Shown here in pieces: positions 23,641 to 35,254 of a DNA stretch of 64,000 bases. Location: contig CM065299.1 in the NCBI GenBank assembly GCA_032871835.1, positions 32,910,074-32,974,073 of the forward strand. The letters are read 5' to 3'. The notes under the pieces were generated by a model, which was not told the DNA's origin, searched no databases, and worked only from the letters and a program-made list of their open reading frames with translations. A program made the translations under genes and the position numbers. Numbering within the stretch: position 1 is the stretch's first letter; each line of letters begins with the position of its first letter. This DNA comes from Dipteronia dyeriana. Its lineage: Eukaryota > Streptophyta > Magnoliopsida > Sapindales > Sapindaceae.

Positions 23641-24480
23641 TGGGTACCTAGCGTTCCTTTTCCAGGAATCATGGTACTTTGGCAAACTAGCGAAATGATC
23701 CTGGTAGGCAACTATGCCATCCAGATCTTTCCTGGCGGGGTTGGCCCAGCCATGGCAGCAGGATGACCTTTTGATTGTTCTGGTCTCGTGATCTAGTAGG
23801 CAACTACCCTGATCTTGGGATCCGGGTGGCAAGTATACACTTATACTCATATCCCTCTTGGACGTGGTATCCTAACAAAGGCATCAGAAGTGCTATCTAG
23901 CTATTTCCTGGTCTCGAGGTGACCATTGTCAAAATACCATGGCGATCCTCCTGGTGGGATTAATTCAGTCCAAGGCATCATGAGGACTATCTAGCTATAT
24001 CCTGGTATTTTGATCCAGATGGTAACTATACACTTACACTCGGATCTTTCTTGGGGGAGGTCACTCGACAAGGCATCAGGGGTGATAAGGGGGATTCCCA
24101 GATCAATCCCTGGTCTCGAGATCTGGATGATAACTATGCTCTTACACTCAGACCCTTCTTGGCAGGAGGGTGGTGCCCGGCCCATGCATCAGAGGTAGTG
24201 AGGGGGCTTCCCTAACCAGTCTCTGGTCTCGATGCGATTATTGTCAAAATACCATGGCGATCCTCCTGGAGGGATAAGTCCAGTCCAGGGCATCAAGAGG
24301 GATATCTAGCTCTCCTAGTCACGGCGATCCTCTTGGAGGGATTTGATCCGATCCAGAGCATCAGGAGTGTTGTGCAACTCTCATGGTAATGGCGATTCTC
24401 CTGGAGGGATTTGATCTGGTCCATGGTATCAGGAGTGTGGTGTAGCCCTCCTGGAAGGATTTGATCCGGTCTAGGGTATC
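23641..24480 (-). repeat. F tandem repeats: 99-bp-type units and about 70-bp units
   Basis: 23641-24240 holds diverged reverse-oriented copies of the A/B 99-bp unit (CTATCTAGCTATTTCCTGGTC, ACACTTACACTC). 24245-24480 is dominated by units built on GGCGATCCTCCTGGAGGGAT and GATCCGGTC with a spacing near 70 bp. Confidence 0.7.
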
Positions 24481-24806
24481 TCGATCATGGACGAATGGTG
24501 ATTGCAGAAGAACTATGACGGAGACCGAAATTGAAGGAAATGTAAACTCATGGCTAGCCGATACAAAGTTGTATCAATGCAAGGTGGTATCGGTTGATAA
24601 CCAGCCACGCTTTAGGAGCCTTTTCACTAGTAAAATCTCTTGAGATGATCTACGTTATGGGTGTAGATAGTAGAATGACTTTCCGTAAAAGGCACTTTTT
24701 ATTATGAACAAGGGGAAATTGTCTCACACTGGGGTCACCGCCTCTCTTAATGGAGTACTGAAAAAATATTGAGCTTCTAGTCCCCAAGTGATGTAACCGG
24801 TTTGGA

Positions 24807-26245
24807 AGTCCACTTGGGGTAGATGAGAGTCATCAACAATCCTAATGGAGCTCGAGACCCCACTGTGAACGAATTGGGACCTCTGGGTGCTCCCCGAACA
24901 GATCCAAACATCGATGGCTTGCAAGGCCATTGGAAGTCCAGTACAAATGAAGTAGAGCCATCAGTATGATAATCTTCGGGAGCAAGCTGATATTGCTAAG
25001 GTCTCGTGCAAGCCAATAAGGATAATTACTTCTTCACAGCCTTCCAAGTAGAGCTTGCTCTACTTCCCCTATTTGACTTAAGAGTCATTGATGGATGAAA
25101 AAAGAGGGGATTAAGAAGAAAGCTGCTGAGATGGTTGTGTATGTTCCCATCGTAGCTAGCAAGTCTCTAGTTGCCGAAGCAGACCCTGGCTCAAAAATTC
25201 ATGGTGCAACACAGGATCAATCCGTAGAGAGAGCTTCTCCCTCAAATAAATGCCACAAATGAGGTTGGTTTTTATATGGTAGGCGACCACTTGGGGTAGA
25301 TGAGAGTCTTCAACAATCATAATGGAGCTCGAGACCCCACTGTGAACGAATTGAGACCTCTTGGTGCTTCCCGAACAGATCAAAACATCGATGGCTTGCT
25401 GGTGCATTGGAAGGCCCAGTACAAATGAAGTAGAGCCATCAGTATGATAATCTTCGGGAGCAAGCTGATGCTGCTAAGGTCTCGTGCAAGCCAATAATGA
25501 TAAATACTTCTTCACAGCCTTCCAAGTAGAGCTTGCTCTACTTCCCCCATTTGAATTAAGAGTCATTGATGGATGAAAAATGAGGGGGTTAAGAAGAAAG
25601 CTGTTGAGATTGTTGTGTATGTTCCCATCGTAGCTAGCAAGTCTCTAGTTGCTGAAGCAGACCCTGGCTCAAAAATTCATGGTGCAGCAAAGGATCAATT
25701 CGTAGAGGGAGCTTCTCCCTCAAATAAATGCAACAAATGAGGTTTTTTTTTATATGGTAGGTGACCACTTGAGGTAGATGAGAGTCTTCAACAATCATAA
25801 TGGAGCTCAATACCCAACTGTGAACGAATTGGGACCTCTGAGTGCTCCCTGAATAGATCCAAAATCTATGGCTTGCTAGGGCATTGGAAGGCCCAGTACA
25901 AATGAAGTAGAGCCATCAGTATGATAATCTTCGAGAGCAAGCTAATGCTGCTAAGGTCTCGTGCAAGCCAATAAGGATAATTACTTCTTCACAGCCTTTC
26001 AGGTAGAGCTTGCTCTACTTCCCCTATTTGACTTAAGAGTCATTGATGGATGAAAAAGTAGGGGATTAAAAAGAAAGCTGATGAGATGGTTGTGTATGTT
26101 CCTATCGTAGCTAGCAAGTCTCCAGTTGCTGAAGCAGATCCAGGCTCAAAAATTCATGGTGCAGCAAAGGATCAATCTGTAGAGGGAGCTTCTCCCTCAA
26201 ATAAATGACACAACTGAGGTTGGTTTTTATATGGTAGGTGACCTT
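24807..26245 (+). repeat. Three tandem copies of a 478-bp unit in F
   Basis: CCACTTGGGGTAGATGAGAG (with variants) starts units near 24810, 25290 and 25767, and the series breaks at about 26240. Each unit carries, on the plus strand, an open stretch with IKKKAAEMVVYVPIVASKS followed by an acidic Ser-rich part ending at a stop. Element H has only one copy (about 54530-55010, reversed). The copies differ by a few percent, suggesting duplication after F and H diverged. Confidence 0.85.
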
Positions 26246-26248
26246 CGG

Positions 26249-28480
26249 TTGATCCAGAAGTAGATGATTCGGATGGAGAAAACTGCTATCTCAAGGGAAG
26301 TCAAACCAGAAGGAGGATGACCTAACCACTGTAATTAAAGGCACAGTTGTTCTGAATGAAGACATGACCATAATTGAGGCAACCGTATCTAATGTGCAGG
26401 TAGCCAGGGAGTGAATCCAACATGCATATAATCTGGAGGGACTCGGGTCTATACGCCATGCCTTGCGAGGATTACTCCAAAGGAGGAGATAAACTCTTGA
26501 GAGAGTGGTTGAAACTCTACATGGCAACGTGGATGCCTTGGAAGCTAAGGTGGGTGCTTCATTTACTGAAGGACGCTTATGTGTTGTATTCTAGGTAGCT
26601 TGAGCTTTTCTTCCCACTGACTTGATCATCATTGGAGGATGGATACCTTGAGTAGATCATAGAGAAATTTGAGAGTTACCTGGGTCCGTTCCGACTGAAG
26701 CCGGACCTTCTAGAGATTATAGGTGCGCAAATGATGAGGATGACTTGGTTCCCATTTATGCTTTCAAGTCTAGTCATGTGGGGGTAGGAACTACCATGAA
26801 GTTCCCTGCTGCTATAGATGCATGAAGGGCTCTAAGCCAACCTAACTCTCTATCAAAATAATCCAAAGTAGTTGTCCATTTTGATCCTTCCAAGAAAAGG
26901 GAAGTCTGAACTTGTCTGGCAGATGTGGGTTGCTATAGAGGTTAAGGATACATGTGGAGCTTCAAACCTATATATCTGTCCATCTGAATCTCTCAAGGAG
27001 GTAAAGATCTAGATCGCCCTTACCAAGGAAGGAGAGGTCCATACTGAAGCCATAGTGATGGAAGAGGTCCCTATCAATCCAACTGAAGAGATAACAGACC
27101 GAACTGATTCACGCTGACAAGACCAAGGTGGTGGAGCTAGCTCCGAGGTAGAAGTGCTAGGGGATTGTGGTTCTTCCTCTACCCAAGTAGCAAGACCATA
27201 GAGGAAGAAGCTGCCACCGTCTATGGAGTGAGCCTTCGGTCTGATACTGGTCCTGAAGTATGCTTGGGATCCTAGAAGTCCCCAGCAATTGAAATGAGGC
27301 TTTGGACCTCGTTCGAATGAAACTGGAGCTCAGTGGCTCATTTGGGCGTTGATCGTCCAGGTATAAGAAGTGAGGAGCCACTGAGTCTTTCAACGAGGCT
27401 GCTACTCCAAAGGCTTGCTTAGGCATTTTGGAGGTCTTACCAAAATGTCGAAAGCCTCTGGGCTCTCCTCGATCAGATCAGGCTTCGGTGGCTTGCTAGG
27501 GCGATGAATGGCCCGGTACATAAGAAGCAAAGCCATCGGTCTTGTAGCAGTGCTACTGCTCTAGAAGCTTGCTTACGCATCTAGGAGGCCTTACCAAGAG
27601 TGGGAAGCTTTTGGGAACTCCTCGATCAGATCAGGCTTCTATGGCTCGCTATGGCGATGAATGGCCCAGTACATATGGAGCGAAGCCACCGGTCTTGTAG
27701 TGGTGCTACTGCTCCAGAAGCTTGCTTAGGCTTGTAGGAGGCCTTACAACGTGTGGGAAGCTTCTCAGAACTCCTCAATCAAATCGAGCTTCGGTGGCTT
27801 GCTAGGGTGATGAATGGCCCGGTACATATGGAACAAAGCCACCGGTTTGGTACTAGTCCAGAAGCATGCTTGGGATCCTATAAGTCCCTAGCAATTGAGA
27901 AAAGGCTCTGGACCCTGCTAGAATGAACTGGGAACTCAGTGGCTCACTCAGGAATTGACCGGCCTGGTATAAGAAGTGAGGTGCCACTTTTCTTTCTACT
28001 GGTTGTGCTACTCCATAGACTACACAGCTGAGGTGGCTTCTCAAATTCATGAGTTGACTTACAACCGCTACCTAAGAGCTTCTGAAGAACGGATCCGGTG
28101 ATATGAGAGGATCCATATGAATAGGTGCAAGCCTAGTGGACCTGCTCGATAGGTGATACACTAGCAACATAGCAAGTTTGTTGTAAGGAAGTAGAAGAGG
28201 TGTAGCTCTACTGTATAGGAGCAATTGATTTATCGGAGTGGTTCAGTTGTGTATGAGACCTTCAAGCGGGGAGCTACTGTATTGGAGCTCCGTGATTATC
28301 TAAGTAGGTTTGCTTTATAGGAGTGGCATAATGAACCGGTTCCACCAGGAGTCCCACGTACCATATTTTCTCCACAACAAACAAAACTCGTTAAATGACA
28401 AAATGAACACCACACGCGATGCATAGGCGATATAGACAAGTTTGGAGAAAGGACATCGTAAATAGTAAATAACGAATCTG
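26249..28480 (+). pseudogene. F antisense coding region, decayed, function unknown
   Basis: Plus-strand frames, antisense to F, are conserved at protein level with H (minus strand, 50810-54530) and partly with J. Recognisable stretches are a coiled coil (NVDALEAKVGASFTEG, about 26530), a segment with GASNLYICPSESLKE (about 26955), an acidic Ser-rich linker with EEITD, the in-frame repeats 27480-27850, and a C-terminal block with FKRGATVLELRDYLSRF (about 28265-28320) ending near the primer site. Numerous stops and shifts make it non-functional. I do not recognise a family. It is not gag, protease, RT or integrase and does not visibly match the spliced antisense gene of A and B. Confidence 0.5.
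27480..27850 (+). repeat. 153-bp (51-codon) tandem repeats in F
   Basis: The phrase CTTCGGTGGCTTGCTAGGG and its variants recur at 27481, 27634 and 27787, a spacing of 153 bp. H has similar repeats at 51410-52380. The period is a multiple of three and the units keep one frame, which fits expansion inside a protein-coding region. Confidence 0.75.
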
Positions 28481-28539
28481 TTGCTTCGATAGTATAATGA
28501 TACTCACGATTTCACAGGCTTTCAAAAAGGGTATGGGGT

Positions 28540-28561
28540 TCCCACAGACGGTGCCAAAAAG
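28540..28561 (-). promoter_or_regulatory. Primer-binding site of F
   Basis: After the LTR end CCGTTAACA the minus strand reads CTTTTTGGCACCGTCTGTGG. The same site follows the LTRs of B (38342), G (33226-33249) and H (50681). Confidence 0.8.
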
Positions 28562-29950
28562 TGTTAACGGAAAATTCCCACAAGTGGAGAATCTCAGTTA
28601 ACACCCTCGAGATCGCTACCATGGAAGTGGCGGCCGGGTTAGGTACCTCGTACCTTAGTGATCTCGTATGAATATAGAGAATGAAGTTGTAAAAGAGGAT
28701 GATATAGTAGGTAGGAGATAAGGTATTCCGCCCGTCGGGCTTCATGCTTAAGAAGGAAATAAGGGGAGCTCGAAGTTCCCTTGCTGATGTGAAGGAGCTA
28801 ATCCTGGTCCCTGTCCTAGTCCTGGTCCTCGGTAGGGGTTGGAGCCCGTCCTGGTAACTAGAGCCTAGTTCTGGATGTTGATTTCTTTCTATTGTTCTCC
28901 GACCTATACTGTGTTTGAGGAGGGGGTTTGCTTGGCTTCTATGCCAGATTCATGTCTGCTTCGTAAGAGAAATTACAGGAGAGCTCCTTGACTTCCTTCA
29001 AATGGGTCAGGGTGGTTTCTCCCTACCTCGACATGCGACTTGGTATTTAGATAAAAAGAAAAAAGATGCTAGGGCCAACAGGGCAGGGGATAGATCCGGT
29101 TCCCTAGATCTTCGTTTTAGTTTCCCGATCTCATATAAGAAGGATTATAGAGCTTTTACCAATGGGGTCGGTACCTAGCCCGCATACACACATGCATATT
29201 ACAGTAGATAATAGGAAAAACACAAGTCTTTTGTAGAGGGAGGTGGACTGACCAGGGGGGAAAAAGCATCCCGAATGATCACTTGCTGAAAAACCCCAAG
29301 GCAGTATACAAAGGAAGGGGGATACCCTTCCGTATGTATATATCAAAGAATGGTCCGGGGAGCTTACAAGATTGGTGAATAATACAATATAGTCGCTCTG
29401 AAGAGCTTACAATGGTAACATAATGGGAACCAATCCTGATATATTTCTGGGAGAGGTCATACATGTAGCAATCATGTAGAGAGAACTTATACAAAGTGTA
29501 AAGACTTGCCTCGGGCTGGTCGATTTTAGGATTAGGAATCCCATATGCAGTCAGGTGTTGAATTACGCCTCGAATGTCGAATCTCGAGTCCCCTTTCAAT
29601 GTCCTTTTACAGGTGTATTTATACATCGTGACTACTTTGGCGTGCAAGATGAGGATCCTTGAATTAGTCTCCTTTCCTTATTGAATATGATTCTTCATTT
29701 AATTTAGTTGATCCTAAAGAATCGGCTTATAGCTAGTATCTTGGAGAAGATGTGATTGTTTCCTCTTTGGACTCTTTCACTAATGGTGATCATTAAATAG
29801 TTGAATATTCTCTCATTAATGGCGTTGACTATATCATTAATAGGGCTGATTGCCTCCATTAATACGGTTGACCTCATTAATAGGGCTAACTACCTCCATT
29901 AATACGGCTAACTACCTCTATTAATACAGTTGACTACCTCTATAAATGCG
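28562..29950 (-). mobile_element. 5' LTR of F, left part
   Basis: Starts TGTTAACGGAAAATTCC at the left, which is the LTR's downstream end on the minus strand. It carries a TATA box at 29616-29623 (minus) and stops at the E insertion. Confidence 0.85.
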
Positions 29951-30856
29951 TGTTAGGTTTTAGATTTTGTTGGCATTAATTCCATATCAAAATGATGTTT
30001 ACTTGTAATTATTTAGTTGTTTAGATCCATGATGATTCAAGCTTCAAAGAAGAAGGAACAACTAGTCAAAGCAAGTTCAAAGTCTTCAAAGAGAAAGGAT
30101 TCCATATGGTTCTACAAAGGTAAACTTAGACCTTTTCTTTCTCTTACAAGACTTAAGCACACACGCACAATTCATACATTTGTGTCCCTACATCGTTGTG
30201 CACCATTATCGGCACACACATACAATTCATCCATATGTGTCCCTACACTGTTGTGCACAATGTATAACACGTTCACACACTTGAAGATGTATGCTCATGC
30301 ATTGGTATGAAATTAACATGTTTTGGAAAATGCATGATTGGAGACTATCTCTATGTAGTTTGCATTATAGTGAGAATTGTATTTGTATGTGTATATGTTT
30401 GTATAACATGGATATTGAACTTGAATTTAGTCTTAAATCATTCTTGATTGAGTTTTGATCATTTCGGTTACTCATACTATTGATTTCAAGTTCTAAGTCA
30501 AAAGATACTACACTTTCAACTCATGTTTCATACATTGTCTTCGTCTTCATATATCGAGTCGAATTATTATTTTCTAGGTTGAGTATCTTATATGTCCTTG
30601 TCCGTGAGAGAGTTACAGTTTGTAATCCTCAAACGAATCGAATTCCGAGTTTGGAGGCTGGAGAACGTTCGAAGAACAAGAAGGGAGGTCAAGGGAAAAA
30701 GAAGACAGCAAAGCTCTTCTTTCCTGGGATGGCACTTGGCCATCTCAAGGCAGAAGGCTTGCTGCCCCGAGATTCCCTCGTGCCCTCTCGGGCAGCAAGA
30801 AAGCTTGGCTGCTTCTTGTCCCTTTTGGTCATTTCATATGTCCACTTTCCCTCTCC

Positions 30857-30865
30857 TTTATATAT
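30857..30865 (+). promoter_or_regulatory. TATA box of the E LTR
   Basis: TTTATATAT within CTCCTTTATATATCCC; E' has CTCCTTTATAATC at the same position (57171-57178 region, minus strand). It lies about 50-130 bp downstream of a GC-rich inverted repeat (CCCGAGA ... TCTCGGG, 30765-30791). Confidence 0.6.
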
Positions 30866-31824
30866 CCCTTCCCTCTCACATTTCATTAAAAAGAAGAGAT
30901 TCAAAATTTGAGTGTAGAATTTTCCACGAAATTTTCTCACCTTCCAAACACCATAACTTCTTCATTTGAACTCCAATTTGAGTGATTCAAATTTAAGAGT
31001 GTTTGTATATTCATCTTCCATTGTTTCTTCAAAGGTTTGAGTTAGTTTTATTGCTGTTTTTGGAGTCTAATCTCATAAAAACCGGACTGCACCAAATCAA
31101 CTAAGGTATTGATTTTCTCTCAAAGTTTTCTTTTAAAACTTAGTCAATTGCCTTGGGTTTTCTTATTCAACATATATATGTGTCTTGTGATTGTTTTGAT
31201 TTTAGTTTTGAACTCATTTAAAGATAGATTGAGTTTCAATTGAAATCTCACATGTTTAGTTAGGGTTTAATTTTGCCTATGTTTTCACATGTTTGGGATT
31301 GTATTGTGCTTGCTTTGATTCTAAGACTATTTGATGATCTTTGATTGATTAATTTTGTGAAAATAGTTCCTTAGATGTATTAGGCTCTCTTTGGCTGAAA
31401 TCTCACTATAATACATGTACTTGTGTTCTTTTGAGCTATTCATGTGCTTTGTTGAATCTATGAATAGGATATATGCTCTAGAACTCAGTGCTTAATCTAA
31501 ATGACTTTGTCACATGATTTTAGCACATTTTTGGTATATGAGATTTAAACTTGATTATGTGTTAATTGAACATATCTTGTGATTCAAGTTTTAGATCTAT
31601 GCATGTATCTAGGTTTTAATTAATGTTGAACCATATCTTACATGATCTAGATGGAACCATATCTTACATGATCTAGATGGATTAAACATGCATGATTGAC
31701 TAGAATACATTTGTTTTATGCATTCATGCTCATGTCTAGTATTTTCCATAGGATGTGTTGATCATAACATTCTATGTTACGTGCTTGTTTGCATTTTGCA
31801 ATCATGATCACCTAGATGCCTTAT

Positions 31825-32140
31825 GAGAAGGAAGTATTGACAATAGGTGTGAGACCTATGTTGTTGAGCAAGGAAGTCTTGGCAAGAGGTGAGAGACCTC
31901 GGATTGTCAAGCAAGGAAGTCTTGACTAGAGTCGAGAGGACTCGGATAGTTGAGCAAGGAAGTCTTGCCTAGGGTCATGAGGATCCGGAAGGGTGAGCGA
32001 TTAAGTCTTCACTAGAGTCTGGAGGACTCAGATAGTTGAGCAAGAAGTCTTGCCTAGGGTCGTGAGGATCCGGAAGGGTGAGCGAGGAAGTCTTGACAAG
32101 AGGTGTGAGGCCTCAGATTGTTGAGCAAGAGGGCGACTTC
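31825..32140 (+). repeat. 42-50-bp minisatellite in the E LTR, about 7 units
   Basis: Units centre on GCAAGGAAGTCTTGACAAGAG with GTGAGAGACCTCGGATTGT or GAGGATCCGGAAGGGTGAGC. The same minisatellite is kept in the reverse copy at 55925-56235. Confidence 0.85.
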
Positions 32141-32602
32141 TTCATGAGTAGGATAGGAGGGTAGTTTCTACGTGAAGGGGTCACTTGAGAGATTGTACTT
32201 GTCTTATCTACAAGTGGATTTTGTTTTCCAGTGGTTGCTAACCCGTGGATGTTTCCTCTTCGGAGGTTTACCACGTTATATCTTGTGTCAACTTTTCTTT
32301 ATCCTTATCTCTCTTATATTTGTTTTTGTTATTAGAATACTATGGATAGAACTTTATTTGTAAGTTGACTTCCTTTCTATAATATAAATTGTGTATGTGT
32401 TATAATTACTTGTTTATATCACACTTTGCTTGTTTTATATATTGATTAAGTGTCTTTAATTGATATATATATATTGTGATACAAGCAATCTAGAGGGACA
32501 AACTTTTGTTTGTTTCTACGGGATTCGAAAAAGGTTCCTAACCTATTCACCCCCCCTCTAGGTTAGCCTTGAGCATTTAACCGTGTTTGTATTTTCAATA
32601 CG

Positions 32603-33224
32603 GTTTGACCTCATTAATTGGGTTGACTACCTCTATTAATACGGTTTGACCTCATCAATAGGATTGATTACCTCCATTAGTACATTTTGACCTCATTAAT
32701 GGTATCGTAAGTGTCATGAAGGTCAACCCTATCTTCCAATGCTGTTTGGAGTAGAGCTCTGGTTTTGTACGTCACTTTGTCGAAGTACTTCATGGAGGTT
32801 ATCTGAGGTGACACTTGATATTTCTCGAGGGTGAGGTACCCCAGGTTTCAATACACTGGCGGGGTCTCTAAGGGACCTCTAGATTGTCATGGAGCAAGAT
32901 CGATCTTGTAGATCTTCCCATGAAGCTTGTGCTAACAATTCTAAGGGAGAAATATCCCAAAGGGTTCCAACCTTGTAGCTGGGAGCTTGGTTTAGCTATG
33001 TCGAGCTTTATCATAAAGCTCAACCTAATTATGTAGGAGAACTTCATGGTTAGCATGGTGTTGAGTTGGTGTTGACTACCTCGCCCTGCTTCTGCTGGGT
33101 CGTAAGGTACCTCCACCCAGAGAACCTCCATAACTCAATACGTAGACCCAGATTTGGACCCCTACTTAAAGGCTGGAAGGTGGAAAACTCCTCTTTGGAC
33201 CCTAGCCAAAAAAGGCTGTTATCA
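32603..33224 (-). mobile_element. 5' LTR of F, right part
   Basis: Continues the F LTR after E and ends at TTATCA (minus strand TGATAACAGCC). The ACTTT duplication follows, then G resumes. Confidence 0.85.
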
Positions 33225-33225
33225 A

Positions 33226-33249
33226 CTTTCTAGCGCCATCTGTGGGAAA
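33226..33249 (+). promoter_or_regulatory. Primer-binding site of G
   Basis: TCTAGCGCCATCTGTGGG is the continuation of G's 5' LTR end at 14193. It is displaced 19 kb by F. Confidence 0.8.
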
Positions 33250-33304
33250 ACCCACACCTAACTAACCAAACAAAAAATTCACGTGTTCGTGTTTTATAGG
33301 AATT

Positions 33305-35250
33305 ATGAGGCTTCTATCCTCCCAGGGACAATCCGAGGCATCGGGGACCACCTTCGGTTCCATTGACAAGAAAGGCTGTAAGGAAGAGTAGGAAATCCGG
33401 GCACCATAGCTACGCTCTGGTCCTACCAACCGCTGAACTGGGTTCCTAGCCCTCCTATGATAAGCCAGACCACGCTCGACCAACAAGCAACGACCTTCGT
33501 GAAAAACGTCCCCATTTACCTGCTCGAAGAGGACATTACAATCTAGCCAGGAAATCCCAACACTCAGGGAGATCCGAGCAGTCTGAAAATAAAACAGCCC
33601 TCCTTTGACCGGAAATCAGCTAGCGATAGGACAGGGCCTTTACCCTCGATCCGGGATAGACTAGTGTCCATGCCCCCAGTTCTGGGCAGGCCATCGTGTT
33701 ACCAATACAGGCGAGTCAAATCTGTAGCGGATGCCATACCACAGGAGTAGCGAGAAGCTCCCAACCCGATAACCACAAGAAGGGAAACCCGGACTAGAGG
33801 GGAAGGTAACCAGCAAAGCCACAGAGCAGATCCCATTCGTAAGGAAGATCGGGTTAAAATCTCTAGTTCATAGGAGGGATCCGACTGCGAGTGATCTAAG
33901 GTCGATTCAAATAAGTATGGGAACAAATGCTTAAGGGATCAGTTGACAAAGCAACAGAAAGAGATTCAGCAGATGAAGAATGAGAGAATCAAGGAGGCCA
34001 AGAAGGATCCCTTGAGCAAAATGAATGCTCTTTTCACTAGGAGGATCAGGGACGCTGAGCTCTCATCGAAATTTAGATTGCCAACAGACAAGTTCTCTGG
34101 CACGGAGCACCGCTTGAGCCATCTAAAGATCTTCGTCCAGTAAATGGTAGTCTAGAATGTAACCAGGGCCGCCATGTGTAGGATGTTCCTAACCACCTTC
34201 ACCGACTACGCAAAGACTTGGTTTAGGAAATTTCCCGCTGGTAGCATAGATTCATTCATGAAGCTATCAACCGACTTTTTCTCACAGTTTCAAGGGCTCA
34301 AACCGCGTCCAAAGGATCTCATACACCTTCAATATATGGTCCAGGAATGGGGCGAAACACTCTGATCATATGTTTAGCGTTTTCATAAGGAAGAGACCCT
34401 CGCTAACTTCTAGTGGAACCTATAGGCAGGTAAGCATTTTCGATCATTTGCCAAGTGACCTCCATAAACCTACCAAGAGGCCTATGATCGGGCTCTTGAG
34501 CAGTTTGAAACTGATGAACATCTTAAGGTCAAAATAGAGCATGAAAACATGAGAATGTTCAAGTACCAGAAGAAGTAAGCCCCAAACCTGAGCTGACTCT
34601 GAAAAAATAGAACAAACCTCCCAACAGGTCAGCATACCGGTTACCTGCTTATTAACCTAAGCAAGCGAGGTATTCTTTGAGACGAACCCTTCCATGAGCT
34701 TCACCTTCTCTAAGGACGGTAGCCACCCTTACATAAGATGAAAAAAGGTTATGATCACTACACCCTTTTGAACGTAATCCGAGAAACAATCTACGTCGCC
34801 ATTCGAGATAAAGAGCTACTCCAGAAGCCTACACCTATGAAAGCCCTGGAAGACAGGAGAAATAGGTACAAGTACTGTGACTTTAGTGAAGATATAGGGC
34901 ATAACACTTCGAAGTCCTATAACCTGCGTAACAAGATTAAGGCTCGGATAAGGGGAGAATGTTTGATAGAATTCTTGCAGTAGGTCAAGGACAACATACA
35001 GACTGGAAGGGAGATACAAGTAGAGATCCGTGATCATGCTAAGAAGAGAAATGGGGAACATAAGGATTTGATGCAACAAATCTGGGTAATACACGCCATT
35101 AGTGGAGGACCCACTCTGACTGGCACCTCTAATAGTTCCAGGAAAAACCATGCAAGGAAGATTCCCTGTGTCAATGAAGGCCGGGGTATCTTCAACGTTG
35201 ACCAAAGCACGACTAGCCCATCCCAGTCAGCATAGATCATATTAACCGAG
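33305..35250 (+). pseudogene. gag: Element G gag (Tat-type), degraded
   Basis: The N-terminus MRLLSSQGQ at 33305 matches B's MRLRSSQGQ at 38420. The capsid-like Retrotrans_gag core lies at 33940-34560 (KKDPLSKMNALFTRRIRDAE; YAKTWFRKFPAGSIDSF). A C-terminal block at 34735-34980 resembles the Tat-lineage 'FHEDxGHxTxxCxxL' segment, here with YKYCDFSEDIGHNT and Ser in place of a conserved residue. The linker NGEHKDLMQQIWVIHAISGG follows. There are more than ten stops. Structural role as in gag proteins generally; this copy is dead. Confidence 0.75.
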
Positions 35251-35254
35251 GTAG

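Larger units (their letters stand above)
29951..32597 (+). mobile_element. Element E: SIRE-type solo LTR, 2647 bp
   Basis: Starts TGTTAGGTTTTAG, ends GTATTTTCA, and is flanked by ATGCG (29946-29950) and ATACG (32598-32602), a duplication with one mismatch. Removing it restores the F LTR (compare 15540-15560). It has no primer site, polypurine tract or gene. The CACCCCCCCTCTAGGTTAG stretch near the right end matches SIRE-type LTR ends. A related LTR in reverse lies at 55339-58077. The 143-codon ORF at 30480 is an LTR by-product, not a gene. Confidence 0.8.
14198..33224 (-). mobile_element. Element F: non-autonomous gypsy-type element (LARD-like)
   Basis: Flanked by ACTTT at 14193-14197 and 33225-33229. 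The minus-strand layout is 5' LTR (28562-33224, containing E), primer site 28540-28561, internal region 23240-28561, polypurine tract and 3' LTR (14198-23239, containing D). Without the nested elements the LTRs are about 2.0 kb each. No gag, protease, RT or integrase could be found in the 5.3-kb internal region. That region instead carries plus-strand (antisense) decayed coding sequence and three kinds of tandem repeat. Shared termini and primer site suggest it was mobilised by A/B/G-type elements. Confidence 0.8.

Noticed and set aside
30480..30969. 143- and 125-codon ORFs in E
   Set aside because: They cross the TATA and hairpin region of an LTR that is duplicated in reverse at 57100-57680; the frames are not preserved there.
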